This document shows, one piece after another, positions 1-7,286 of a stretch of DNA of 9,075 nt. The stretch lies in the NCBI GenBank assembly GCA_946615785.1, contig CAMOIA010000046.1:1-9075 (forward strand). Direction: 5' to 3'. Both the position numbers and the translations under genes were made by a program. The notes beneath the pieces are model-generated. The model worked only from the letters and a program-made list of their open reading frames with translations. It did not search any database and was not told where the DNA came from. This DNA comes from an uncultured Clostridia bacterium. Its GTDB lineage: Bacteria; Bacillota; Clostridia; Christensenellales; Aristaeellaceae. How positions within the stretch are numbered: position 1 is the stretch's first letter; each line of letters opens with the position of its first letter.

Positions 1-1284
1 GAGATCAGGGCTTTTGCCGAAGGCGCGGCCAGGGGCATGGTGCCGGATTACCAGCTTTCCGCGCTGCTCATGGCCATCCGCCTGAACGGCATGGACGACC
101 GCGAGACGGTCGATCTGACCATGGCGATGGCGCAGAGCGGCGACATGCTCAGGCCCGATGTGGGCGGCGTGCCCGTGGACAAGCACTCCACAGGCGGCGT
201 CGGCGACACCACCACGCTGATTCTTGCCCCGCTTGCGGCCGCGTGCGGCGCGAAGGTGCTGAAGATGAGCGGGCGTGGGCTTGGCCACACCGGCGGCACC
301 ATCGACAAAATGGAATCCATTCCCGGCATGCGCGTCATGCTGCCTGTGGACGAATTTGTGAGCATCGTAAGACGCGTCGGCTGCGCGGTGGTGGGGCAGA
401 GCAGCGAGCTGGCCCCGGCGGACAAGGCGCTCTACGCGCTTCGGGACGTAACGGCGACGGTCGACTCCGTGCCGCTGATTGCGTCGAGCATCCTCTCCAA
501 GAAATTCGCCTCCGGCGCCGAAGCGATCGTTCTGGACGTAAAGACCGGTTCCGGCGCGCTCATGGCGACGGAAGAGGAAAGCGTTCACCTTGCCGATACC
601 ATGGTGCGCATCGGCCGTCTCGCCGGGCGCCGGGTGACGGCGGTGATTTCCGGCATGGAAGAGCCGCTCGGTTCGTACGTCGGAAACGCCCTGGAGGTGC
701 GGGAAGCCATCGAAGTGCTTGCCGGAAAAACGCCGAAAGAGCATCCGCTGCGCAAAATGGCGCTCTTCCTCGGCGCGAAAATGCTGGTTGCCTCCGGTGT
801 CGAAAACGATCAGAAGAGCGCCGAAGACGCCATGGAAGCGGCGCTTGCAAGCGGCCGCGGGCTTGACAAGCTGAAGGAAATGATCAGGGCGCAGGGCGGT
901 GACATGCGCGTCTGCGACGATCCTTCCCTGCTGCCTGCTGCGCCTGTGATCTGCGAGGTGCTTTCGCCGCGGGACGGATTTTTGAAGGCGACGGACTGCA
1001 CGGCGCTTGGCTATGCGGCGCAGCGCATGGGCGCAGGCCGGAAGGCAAAGGACGACGTGATCGATCCTGCCGTCGGGTTTGTCATGAACAAACGGATCGG
1101 AGACCGTGTCCGGGCGGGAGAGAGCCTGATCACCGTGCACGCGCGCACCTGGGAAAGCGCCCGTGCCGCGGAGAAGGAGCTGCTTGCGGCGCTGACGTTT
1201 TCGGATGCGCCGTGCCCGAAGGCAAGGCTTCTGTACGACGTGGTGGACGAAAAAGGGATTCATCCCTGCGAGGAAGACCTCTGA
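1..1284 (+). CDS. pdp: Pyrimidine-nucleoside phosphorylase (thymidine/uridine phosphorylase), 5'-truncated by window edge
   Basis: Cytoplasmic nucleoside salvage enzyme that splits uridine, thymidine or deoxyuridine with phosphate into the free base and (deoxy)ribose-1-phosphate. The frame is open from base 1 and 427 residues are visible; by family comparison about 20 N-terminal residues lie off the window. Visible-residue landmarks are the phosphate-binding DKHSTGGVGD (60-69) and the family signature SGRGLGHTGGTIDKME (90-105). The pyrimidine-site residues Arg148 (LRDVT), Ser163 and Lys167 (ASSILSKK) have the same 15- and 4-residue spacing as Arg171/Ser186/Lys190 of E. coli thymidine phosphorylase. 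The RDVTATVDS and DVKTGSGA wording resembles Gram-positive PyNP more than DeoA, so broad uridine/thymidine specificity is likely. The gene ends in tandem in-frame stops TGA-TAG. The next gene starts 61 bases later with no terminator between, so cotranscription is likely. Confidence 0.95.
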   Translation, partial: EIRAFAEGAARGMVPDYQLSALLMAIRLNGMDDRETVDLTMAMAQSGDMLRPDVGGVPVDKHSTGGVGDTTTLILAPLAAACGAKVLKMSGRGLGHTGGTIDKMESIPGMRVMLPVDEFVSIVRRVGCAVVGQSSELAPADKALYALRDVTATVDSVPLIASSILSKKFASGAEAIVLDVKTGSGALMATEEESVHLADTMVRIGRLAGRRVTAVISGMEEPLGSYVGNALEVREAIEVLAGKTPKEHPLRKMALFLGAKMLVASGVENDQKSAEDAMEAALASGRGLDKLKEMIRAQGGDMRVCDDPSLLPAAPVICEVLSPRDGFLKATDCTALGYAAQRMGAGRKAKDDVIDPAVGFVMNKRIGDRVRAGESLITVHARTWESARAAEKELLAALTFSDAPCPKARLLYDVVDEKGIHPCEEDL

Positions 1285-1345
1285 TAGAAAATCAATCAAG
1301 CGCTGGCTGCGCGGGCAATAGATCATCGGTCTGGAGGCTGAATGG
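1285..1345 (+). promoter_or_regulatory. Short intergenic leader with strong Shine-Dalgarno for the repeat protein
   Basis: The 61-base gap has no T-tract hairpin and no convincing -35/-10 pair, so it reads as an intra-operon spacer. GGAGG at 1333-1337 lies 8 bases before the ATG at 1346 and fixes that start. A nearer ATG at 1342 is out of frame and meets a stop after four codons. Confidence 0.6.
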
Positions 1346-4174
1346 ATGCGCATTGACCTGACATGCCCCGTCGAGGTATGGCATTGCCGGATTCCGACGG
1401 AAGAATACCCTGTATGCACGCTGCAGATGTATAACCTTTCCGACAGGAAAGTGGCGAGCGTGCAGGTGGCGATCCGCGCCTTTGATGAGGACGGCGGACC
1501 GCTTTCAAGGCATGTGGAAAGGGTGGAAACGCCGGACGCGGACGCCCAGCAGGTGTTTGAGGTTTCCATTCGGGACGAGAGCGCGGCGCAGGCGCCGGAT
1601 CTGGAGATCCTGGTCGAAAAGGTATGGTTTGAGGACGGCGGCCTGTGGCGCAGGGGCGAAAGCGAGCTGAGCGAATATCAGGCGCCCGATAAATTAGAGG
1701 GCGAACGCCTTGAAATCATGCAGAACCTGGCCGGCCCGGACGCTTCCGTGTTCCCGAGCGATCAGGGCAATGTCTGGGTGTGCGTCTGCTCGCGCGCCAA
1801 CGCCGCGGGGCGGGATCACTGCGCGCGCTGCGGCCGCAACAAGCACGACGTGTTCACCAAGCTGAACCGCGCCGAGGTGGAAAAGATCATCCTGATCCGC
1901 CAGAACGAAATTGAAGAAGCGCAAAGGCGCGAGCGCGAAGAGGAAAGGCTCCGCCAGGAAGCCGAAACCGAAAAGATCCGCGGCAAAAAACGCAAAATGA
2001 AGATTTTGCGCACGGCCGTTATTTCCGTTCTGATCGCCGCGGCGGCGTTTTACGGCATTTATTTCCACGGGATTCCGTATTACCGCTATATGCGGGCCTC
2101 TCAGGCGCTTGAAAACGGACAGTACGCCTCGGCCAAGGAGCAGTTCCTGGCGCTGGAGGATTACAGCAACGCCGCGGAAATGGCGGTGGAATGCGATTAT
2201 CAGAGCGCGATGAACAGCCTGAAAAACGGCACCTATACCTCTCTGCGCGTGGCGCAGCAGGGGTTCGACGCGCTTGGGAGTTACAAGGATTCGTCCGTGC
2301 GTGCCGTCGAAGCGCGCTATACGCAGGCTGAAAAATACTTTTCCTCGAGCCAGTGGGAAAACGCCATTCGCCTCTACGGCGAGGTGCCGGGCTATGAGGA
2401 CGCGGCGCTGCGCATCCGGCAGTGCTATTACGCGTGGGGCACGGAACTGATGAAGACGGGCGATTTTGCCGCCGCGCGTGAAAAATTCCAGGCCATCGCG
2501 GGCTATCAGGACGCGGACACGCAGGCGCTGGAGTGCCTGTACCAGCCGTCCCTGGCCAAACTGAACGCCGGCGACGCAAACGGCGCGATCGAGGGTTTTG
2601 AGGCGATCAGGGAATACCGCGACAGCGCAAGGCGGCTGCAGGAAGCCTATTATCTGCTCGGCAGCCAGCTTTTTGATACAGAAGATTTCGAGCTTGCGGC
2701 GGACGCGTTTCTGGCCGCGGGGGATTATTCCGACGCGCAGAGAAGAGCCAGCCAGTGTCTGTATGATCCCGCCCTGCGCGCCCTGGAGGACGGGGAATAT
2801 TTGCGGGCAGCGGGCATGTTTGAAAAAATCCTCACCTATGCCGACGCGCAGGAAAAATGGGAAGAGTGCCTGATGAACCTCGGGCGCGCCGAAATGGAAG
2901 AGGGCCGTTACGAGACCGCAGTGGACTGGTTCAGCCAGCTTACGCCCGGAAACGAGGAAGCGGAACTGCTGCTGAAGGAATGCGTCTACCGTCAGGCGGT
3001 GCTGGCCTATGACAGCGGCGACATGGAAAATGCGCTGACCCTGTTCTCGGAGATCACGGGCTACGCGGACGCGGACGATTACCGCTTCAGCCTGATTTAT
3101 GCCAAGGCGCAGGCTTACATGTCGGTGAACGATTATGAAAACGCCGAGCCGCTTTTTGAACAGCTCGGCGCGTACGAAGACAGCGAGACGGAGCTTGAGA
3201 ACGCCAGGCTCAGCCAGGCGATTCTGCTGATCGACCGGGGAGCGTATGAGGAAGCGATCGTGCTGCTTTCCAAGCTTGGCGACGAAGAACCTGACGCACA
3301 GGAATACTTAAACCGCGCGCGGTACCTGATGGCGCTTGATTTCTTCAACGCCGGCGCTTACCAGAAGGCGGCGGACATTTTTGCCGTGATCCCGGATTAT
3401 GCGGACGCGGAGGAAAAATACACCGAGAGCATTTATTCCCTTGGCGTCGCGGCGCTGGAAAACGGAGACGCGGACGCGGCGATCGGCTATCTGCAGCAGG
3501 TTCCCTCCTATCGGGACGCTTCGGATCTGTATTATGAAACGGCGTATTCGCAGGCATCGGCCCTGCAGGAGGCCGGGGATTTTGCCGCCGCGGCCGCAAA
3601 ATATGCCCTGATCCCTGATTATCAGGATGCAAACGAGCAGAAGGACGCCTGCCTTGACGCGTATTACGCGACCGCGTACGATCTGGCGCTGGCGGCCTAT
3701 GAGGAAAAGAATTATCCCGAGGTCGTGAGCGTTCTGAAGGATATGGATCTGAACCTTCTGCCGGAGCGCTACGACGGGCTTGAGGAAATTTACGCTTCGT
3801 CCGCTTACCAGCTGGCAGAGGCGCTTTACAAGGCGAAGCGGCCCTATGAGGCCCTGCCGTTTTACCGCCTGATTCCGGATTACAGGGACGTTTCCACAAA
3901 GAAGCTGAACCGCATCTGCTATCAGCTGCTGGGCGCCTGGGAGAGCAGCAAGGGCGTCAAGATCGAGTTCAGGGAGGACGGCACCTGCACGGTGGACGGG
4001 AAGGACAGCTACTTCTACGCCACGCAGTATGCCGTGTACATGGGCGAAGAGGACGACCCGAACGCCATGGAATATACCTATAACATTCTCTCCTGCGGAG
4101 CGAACAACCTGAACCTGAAACAGGAAAAGGGCGGCACTGTGCACAGGATGACCAGAGTGGAGAGCGGAGAATGA
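1346..4174 (+). CDS. Membrane-anchored zinc-finger/TPR-like repeat protein with C-terminal beta domain, function unknown
   Basis: 942 residues, no assigned function. Order of parts: residues 1-130, a predicted beta-rich domain (LTCPVEVW, YPVCTLQMYNLSD, VEKVWFEDG); 144-163, a zinc-finger-like motif W-x-C-x-C-x3-N-x6-C-x2-C (Cys146, 148, 159, 162) resembling the RanBP2 type; about 172-219, a very charged Glu/Arg helix, probably coiled coil, ending in KKRKMK; 220-240, one hydrophobic helix (ILRTAVISVLIAAAAF); 248-858, about 16 helical repeats with a 37-residue period and a GY-x-D-A signature; 863-942, a small predicted beta domain starting GAWESSKG with IEFREDGTCTV, like lipocalin-type C-terminal domains. 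The basic cluster before the membrane helix suggests the N-terminus is inside and the repeats are outside. There is no cleavable signal peptide. The start is fixed by GGAGG at 8-base spacing. It overlaps the acyltransferase start by ATGA. A role as a surface scaffold is inference only. Confidence 0.9.
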   Translation: MRIDLTCPVEVWHCRIPTEEYPVCTLQMYNLSDRKVASVQVAIRAFDEDGGPLSRHVERVETPDADAQQVFEVSIRDESAAQAPDLEILVEKVWFEDGGLWRRGESELSEYQAPDKLEGERLEIMQNLAGPDASVFPSDQGNVWVCVCSRANAAGRDHCARCGRNKHDVFTKLNRAEVEKIILIRQNEIEEAQRREREEERLRQEAETEKIRGKKRKMKILRTAVISVLIAAAAFYGIYFHGIPYYRYMRASQALENGQYASAKEQFLALEDYSNAAEMAVECDYQSAMNSLKNGTYTSLRVAQQGFDALGSYKDSSVRAVEARYTQAEKYFSSSQWENAIRLYGEVPGYEDAALRIRQCYYAWGTELMKTGDFAAAREKFQAIAGYQDADTQALECLYQPSLAKLNAGDANGAIEGFEAIREYRDSARRLQEAYYLLGSQLFDTEDFELAADAFLAAGDYSDAQRRASQCLYDPALRALEDGEYLRAAGMFEKILTYADAQEKWEECLMNLGRAEMEEGRYETAVDWFSQLTPGNEEAELLLKECVYRQAVLAYDSGDMENALTLFSEITGYADADDYRFSLIYAKAQAYMSVNDYENAEPLFEQLGAYEDSETELENARLSQAILLIDRGAYEEAIVLLSKLGDEEPDAQEYLNRARYLMALDFFNAGAYQKAADIFAVIPDYADAEEKYTESIYSLGVAALENGDADAAIGYLQQVPSYRDASDLYYETAYSQASALQEAGDFAAAAAKYALIPDYQDANEQKDACLDAYYATAYDLALAAYEEKNYPEVVSVLKDMDLNLLPERYDGLEEIYASSAYQLAEALYKAKRPYEALPFYRLIPDYRDVSTKKLNRICYQLLGAWESSKGVKIEFREDGTCTVDGKDSYFYATQYAVYMGEEDDPNAMEYTYNILSCGANNLNLKQEKGGTVHRMTRVESGE
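2087..3919 (+). repeat. Protein-level tandem repeat: about 16 TPR-like units of 37 residues
   Basis: Units follow a pattern A-x3-G-[DYE]-[YF]-x2-A-x3-F-x2-[IL]-x2-Y-x-D-[AS], then about 10 residues to [CA]-[LYI]-Y. Examples are GDFAAAREKFQAIAGYQDAD, GYADADDY and DYQDANEQ. The period is 37 residues (111 bases), shown exactly by Cys360, 397, 471 and 508 at multiples of 37. DNA identity between units is low, so this is an old, diverged protein repeat and not a recent DNA amplification. The repeat around residues 770-815 is longer and less regular. Canonical TPRs are 34 residues, so this is a TPR-related or Sel1-like variant. Confidence 0.85.
4158..4174 (+). promoter_or_regulatory. ATGA stop/start overlap with internal Shine-Dalgarno
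   Basis: The repeat-protein stop TGA (4172-4174) overlaps the acyltransferase ATG (4171-4173). A TGGAG at 4158-4162 inside the upstream gene lies 8 bases before that ATG. This arrangement is typical of translational coupling and supports joint expression of the two membrane proteins. Confidence 0.8.
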
Positions 4175-5379
4175 GCAAGCAAAGCGCCGGGGCGATGGAT
4201 CAGACCCGTCAGACGGGATGGGTGGATGTGCTTGACGGCGTCCGGGCGCTGCTGATTTTTCTTGTCGGTGCGTTTCATATCTGGCAGCAGAGCTGGCTGA
4301 CGCCGTATGCCGTGATCGGGAACCAGTATTATTCCCTGGATCCCCTGCTCCGCTCAGGATACATCTGGGTGGACGGCATGCTGCTTCTTTCCGGCTTCTG
4401 CCTTTTTTTGCCCTATACCAAAAGGGACTGGCAGAAGGGAGAGGGAAAACGCTTCTTTCTCAGGCGCTTTGCGCGCATTTATCCGAGTTACCTTCTGAAC
4501 GTTCTGTTTTTCTTTTTCATCCGCAAGGGGCAGTATTTCACAGCGTCTGAGATGTGGACGGACCTGATCGCGCATCTGACGTTTCTGCATCCGCTCAGCT
4601 ACGCCACCTATTACCGCTCGCCGCTCAACGGAGCGCTCTGGACGGTGGGGGTGGAGGTTTATTTTTATCTGTTCTTTCCCTTTGTGTGCAGGGCGTTCAA
4701 AAAGAAACCCGTCTGGACCTTTCTTGGCATGACGGCGGCGGCCTTCGCATGGCGGGCCTGGGCGGCTACGCTGCCGGACACGGCGATGTTTTTTAATCAG
4801 CTTCCGGCATTTCTGGATGTTTATGCTCTTGGCATGGGCGGCGCGATGTGTTATGATGCACTTAGAAAGCGTTTTTCCGAAGCCGGCCGGGAAGAGCAGC
4901 GGACGGAAAAGGTGTTTTTTACATTCGCCGCGCTTTTGTGCGTGCTTTTTATGGCCTCGCTTGTCAGCACGCAGGCGGCACAGAACGGCACGGAAAGCAT
5001 CCGCCACGGGCAGATGACGACGCGTTTCCCGCTGGCGCTTTCGCTGACGGTGTTCATGATCTGCCTTGCGTTTTCATTCCGTCCGGTGCGCTTATGCTTC
5101 GGGAACAGGGTCATGCGCTTTTTTGCGGCCATCTCTTTTCAGTTTTACATGTATCATCAGGGGCTCGCCGTGATCATCAAGGAACAGGGCTGGATTCCTT
5201 CCGCATCCCCGATTCCCAATCAGGCAGCCGAACAGCCCTGGCAGACCCTGTATACGCTGACCTGCTTCCTCGTTCCCGTCCTTCTGGGCGCGGCGCTGAC
5301 TTACGGCTTTGAAAGGCCGGTCAGGAAGAAGATCCTTGCCACTTTTCCGCTTCGTGCGGATGGAATTACAAAGGAGTGA
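4171..5379 (+). CDS. Membrane O-acyltransferase, acyltransferase family 3 (OafA/YrhL-like)
   Basis: 402-residue polytopic membrane protein with about ten predicted hydrophobic helices. Family 3 enzymes carry acyl groups (often acetyl) across or at the membrane onto sugars of surface polysaccharides, peptidoglycan or small molecules. Family marks seen: LDGVRALLIFLVGAFH with the conserved N-terminal His36; RRFARIYPSYLL (98-109), equivalent to the RR-x2-RI-x-P motif; and LWTVGVEVYFYLFFPF (156-171), equivalent to LWSLSVEEQFYL, with Glu162. Late helices include FFAAISFQFYMYH and a C-terminal LVPVLLGAALTYGFERPVRK. No extra SGNH esterase domain is fused to the C-terminus, so any transfer would depend on the membrane domain or a partner. 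It overlaps the repeat-protein gene by ATGA, and its last codons hold the Shine-Dalgarno of the mutase gene. The acceptor cannot be told from sequence. Confidence 0.93.
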   Translation: MSKQSAGAMDQTRQTGWVDVLDGVRALLIFLVGAFHIWQQSWLTPYAVIGNQYYSLDPLLRSGYIWVDGMLLLSGFCLFLPYTKRDWQKGEGKRFFLRRFARIYPSYLLNVLFFFFIRKGQYFTASEMWTDLIAHLTFLHPLSYATYYRSPLNGALWTVGVEVYFYLFFPFVCRAFKKKPVWTFLGMTAAAFAWRAWAATLPDTAMFFNQLPAFLDVYALGMGGAMCYDALRKRFSEAGREEQRTEKVFFTFAALLCVLFMASLVSTQAAQNGTESIRHGQMTTRFPLALSLTVFMICLAFSFRPVRLCFGNRVMRFFAAISFQFYMYHQGLAVIIKEQGWIPSASPIPNQAAEQPWQTLYTLTCFLVPVLLGAALTYGFERPVRKKILATFPLRADGITKE

Positions 5380-5385
5380 TGCCAA
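5371..5385 (+). promoter_or_regulatory. Shine-Dalgarno of mutase gene overlapping the acyltransferase stop
   Basis: AAGGAG at 5371-5376 directly precedes the TGA stop at 5377-5379 and is 9 bases before the ATG at 5386. It fixes the mutase start and suggests ribosomes ending the acyltransferase can help initiation downstream. Confidence 0.8.
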
Positions 5386-7101
5386 ATGAATCAGAACTTT
5401 TTGCGCTGGCTTGAAAAGGTGGACGAACCGCAGATCAGGGCGGAACTGGAATCCATCAAGGACGATGAAAAGCAGGTTGAGGAACGTTTTTATTCAGATC
5501 TGGCCTTCGGCACCGGCGGTCTGCGCGGTGTGATCGGCGCCGGCACCAACCGCATGAACATTTATACCGTCGGCAAAGCCACCCAGGGTTATGCCGTTTA
5601 CCTGAAGGAGCGTTACGGTGAGGGCGTATCCGTCGCCATCAGCCACGACAACCGCCGCAACAGCGACGTGTTTGCCAAAGTGTCCGCCGCCATCATGGCG
5701 GGCAACGGCGTGAAGGTATACATGTATACCGAGCTGATGCCCACCCCCATGCTTTCCTGGGCCACCCGCGTGCTGCACTGCCAGGGCGGCATCATGGTGA
5801 CCGCGAGCCACAACCCCGCCATTTACAACGGCTACAAGGCCTACGGCCCCGACGGCTGCCAGCTGACGGACGACGACGCCCATGCCGTTGAGCGCGCGAT
5901 TGCCAAACAGGATTATTTCGACGGCATCAACAAAGCGGATTTTGATCAGGCGCTTGCCAGCGGGATGATCAATTACATCGACCAGAAGGTGATCGACGAT
6001 TTCCTGGCCATGGTTTCCAAACTCGCCCCCGGCGACGAAAAGGAAGCCGCGAACCTGAAGGTGGTTTACACGCCCCTGAACGGCACCGGCCGTATGCCCG
6101 TGACCCGCATCCTGGCGATGAACGGTTTCTCTGACGTGACCGTCGTGAAGGAACAGGAATTCCCGGATCCGGAATTCACCACCTGCCGTTATCCCAACCC
6201 CGAATTCAAGGAAGCGCTGGAGCTGGCGCTGAAGCTGATGGCTGAAACCAAGGCGGACCTCCTGCTTGCGACCGACCCGGACTGCGACCGCGTGGGCACC
6301 GCCGTATGGGACAACGGCGAACAGCGCCTGATTACCGGCAACGAGATGGGCGTTCTGATGCTCGATTACCTGTGCGCCAAGCGCAAGGCCGAAGGCACCA
6401 TGCCCGATGCGCCGGTCGCCGTGAAGACCATCGTGACCACCGATATGGCAAAGCGCTGCGCGGAATACTACGGCGTTGAAATGCGCGACGTGCTCACGGG
6501 CTTCAAGTACATCGGCGAACAGATCGCCCTGCTGGAGGGCGCAGGACACCCCGAGCGCTTCATCATGGGCTTTGAGGAGAGCTACGGATACCTGACGGGC
6601 ATCGACGTGCGCGACAAGGACGCCGTGAACGCTTCCCTGGTAATCTGCCGCATGGCTGCGCATTACAAGGCGCAGGGCAAGTCCCTGGCGGATGCGCTGC
6701 GCGACGCGGAAAAGCGCTTCGGCGCGTTCCGCAATGCGCTTGAGAACCATGCGTTCGCCGGCCAGGAGGGCATGATCAAGATGGCCTCCATGATGGACGC
6801 GTTGCGCAACGACCCGCCGAAGGAAGTCATGGGCCTGCCCCTCAAGCGGCTGCAGGATTACAAGAAGCGCGAGGATAAGGACTTTGAAACCGGGAAGACC
6901 ACTGCCATCACCCTGCCGGAGAGCAATGTGCTCAAGTTCTATTACGGCGACAAGGTGACCGCGGTCGTGCGTCCCAGCGGCACCGAACCGAAGCTGAAGA
7001 TCTACCATGCCGTGCGCGGCGATTCCCCCGAAGAGGCGGAACAGCTGCTCAAAAACTGGCAGGAAGCCTTCGGCAAGATTACGGAAAAGCTGAAAGCTTA
7101 A
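5386..7101 (+). CDS. pgcA: Phosphoglucomutase/phosphomannomutase, alpha-D-phosphohexomutase family (PgcA type)
   Basis: Cytoplasmic enzyme interconverting hexose 6- and 1-phosphates; glucose-1-phosphate feeds UDP-glucose, glycolipid and glycan synthesis. 571 residues, close to the roughly 580 of Bacillus PgcA, so it looks full length. All four active-site loops are intact: phosphoserine loop TASHNP with Ser141; metal loop DPDCDR with Asp297, 299 and 301; sugar-binding GFEESYGY (395-402), Glu397/Ser399; and phosphate-binding RPSGTEPKLKIY from Arg529. The N-terminal FGTGGLRGVIGAGTNRMN is typical of this subgroup, which also contains mammalian PGM2, a phosphopentomutase. Because a nucleoside phosphorylase that makes pentose-1-phosphates lies in the same gene run, phosphopentomutase activity is a fair alternative. 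Codons are strongly biased to C-ending forms (ACC, GCC, AAC, CCC), suggesting high expression. Last gene before tandem terminators. Confidence 0.95.
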   Translation: MNQNFLRWLEKVDEPQIRAELESIKDDEKQVEERFYSDLAFGTGGLRGVIGAGTNRMNIYTVGKATQGYAVYLKERYGEGVSVAISHDNRRNSDVFAKVSAAIMAGNGVKVYMYTELMPTPMLSWATRVLHCQGGIMVTASHNPAIYNGYKAYGPDGCQLTDDDAHAVERAIAKQDYFDGINKADFDQALASGMINYIDQKVIDDFLAMVSKLAPGDEKEAANLKVVYTPLNGTGRMPVTRILAMNGFSDVTVVKEQEFPDPEFTTCRYPNPEFKEALELALKLMAETKADLLLATDPDCDRVGTAVWDNGEQRLITGNEMGVLMLDYLCAKRKAEGTMPDAPVAVKTIVTTDMAKRCAEYYGVEMRDVLTGFKYIGEQIALLEGAGHPERFIMGFEESYGYLTGIDVRDKDAVNASLVICRMAAHYKAQGKSLADALRDAEKRFGAFRNALENHAFAGQEGMIKMASMMDALRNDPPKEVMGLPLKRLQDYKKREDKDFETGKTTAITLPESNVLKFYYGDKVTAVVRPSGTEPKLKIYHAVRGDSPEEAEQLLKNWQEAFGKITEKLKA

Positions 7102-7121
7102 TCAACACAGCCATAAAAATG

Positions 7122-7168
7122 GGCTGCGCGTCAGGCCGGATTCAGGCCGGGCGCGCAGCCTTTTGTTT
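7122..7168 (+). terminator. Intrinsic terminator of the + strand gene run, possibly bidirectional
   Basis: Nine-base-pair GC-rich stem GGCTGCGCG (7122-7130) with CGCGCAGCC (7152-7160), then TTTTGTTT. The loop contains TCAGGCCGG twice (7131-7139, 7142-7150) and can fold further through CCGG. On the - strand the same stem is followed, after two bases, by five T, so it may also stop thiT transcripts. It starts 20 bases after the mutase stop. Confidence 0.88.
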
Positions 7169-7172
7169 CGGG

Positions 7173-7216
7173 AAAACGGCATCTGGCAGACTCTGTGTTT
7201 GCCGGAGCCGTTTTTT
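7173..7216 (+). terminator. Second intrinsic terminator, tandem to the first
   Basis: Long stem: AAAACGGC (7173-7180) pairs with GCCGTTTT (7207-7214). After one bulged A it continues as TCTGGCA (7182-7188) with TGCCGGA (7200-7206), one G-U pair, closed by an 11-base loop. A run of six T follows at 7211-7216. The A-rich left flank gives TTTT on the - strand, so some bidirectional action is possible. Confidence 0.85.
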
Positions 7217-7265
7217 GAATGCGTATCACTGTGGGCTGCAGAAAAGCTGTCAATGCTGAGGGCAC

Positions 7266-7286
7266 GCTTCAAATGAAGCTTTTTTT
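7266..7286 (+). terminator. Small third hairpin with T-tract at the thiT 3' end
   Basis: GCTTC (7266-7270), loop AAAT, GAAGC (7275-7279), then seven T (7280-7286) overlapping the thiT stop codon. It reads as a weak + strand terminator protecting thiT from transcription coming from the left. It has no T-run on the - strand. Nothing else coding is seen in 7102-7284. Confidence 0.55.

Noticed and set aside
1285..1345. Promoter or terminator between the phosphorylase and the repeat-protein gene
   Set aside because: No T-tract follows the GC-rich GCGCTGGCTGCGCG stretch, and no -35/-10 pair near consensus with 16-18 spacing was found.
2087..3919. 111-base periodicity as a CRISPR or DNA tandem repeat
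   Set aside because: Units are conserved at protein-pattern level only and lie inside one continuous reading frame; no identical DNA repeats or spacers.
3308..4144. 278-codon - strand frame opposite the repeat-protein gene
   Set aside because: Arg/Val/Ile-rich shadow of the repeat coding; no ribosome binding site or family motif.
5494..7008. 504-codon open frame on the - strand opposite the mutase gene
   Set aside because: It is antisense to a gene with all four catalytic loops intact, and its translation is His/Gly/Val-rich low-complexity text with no family motif. Long antisense frames arise from the strong C-ending codon bias of the mutase.
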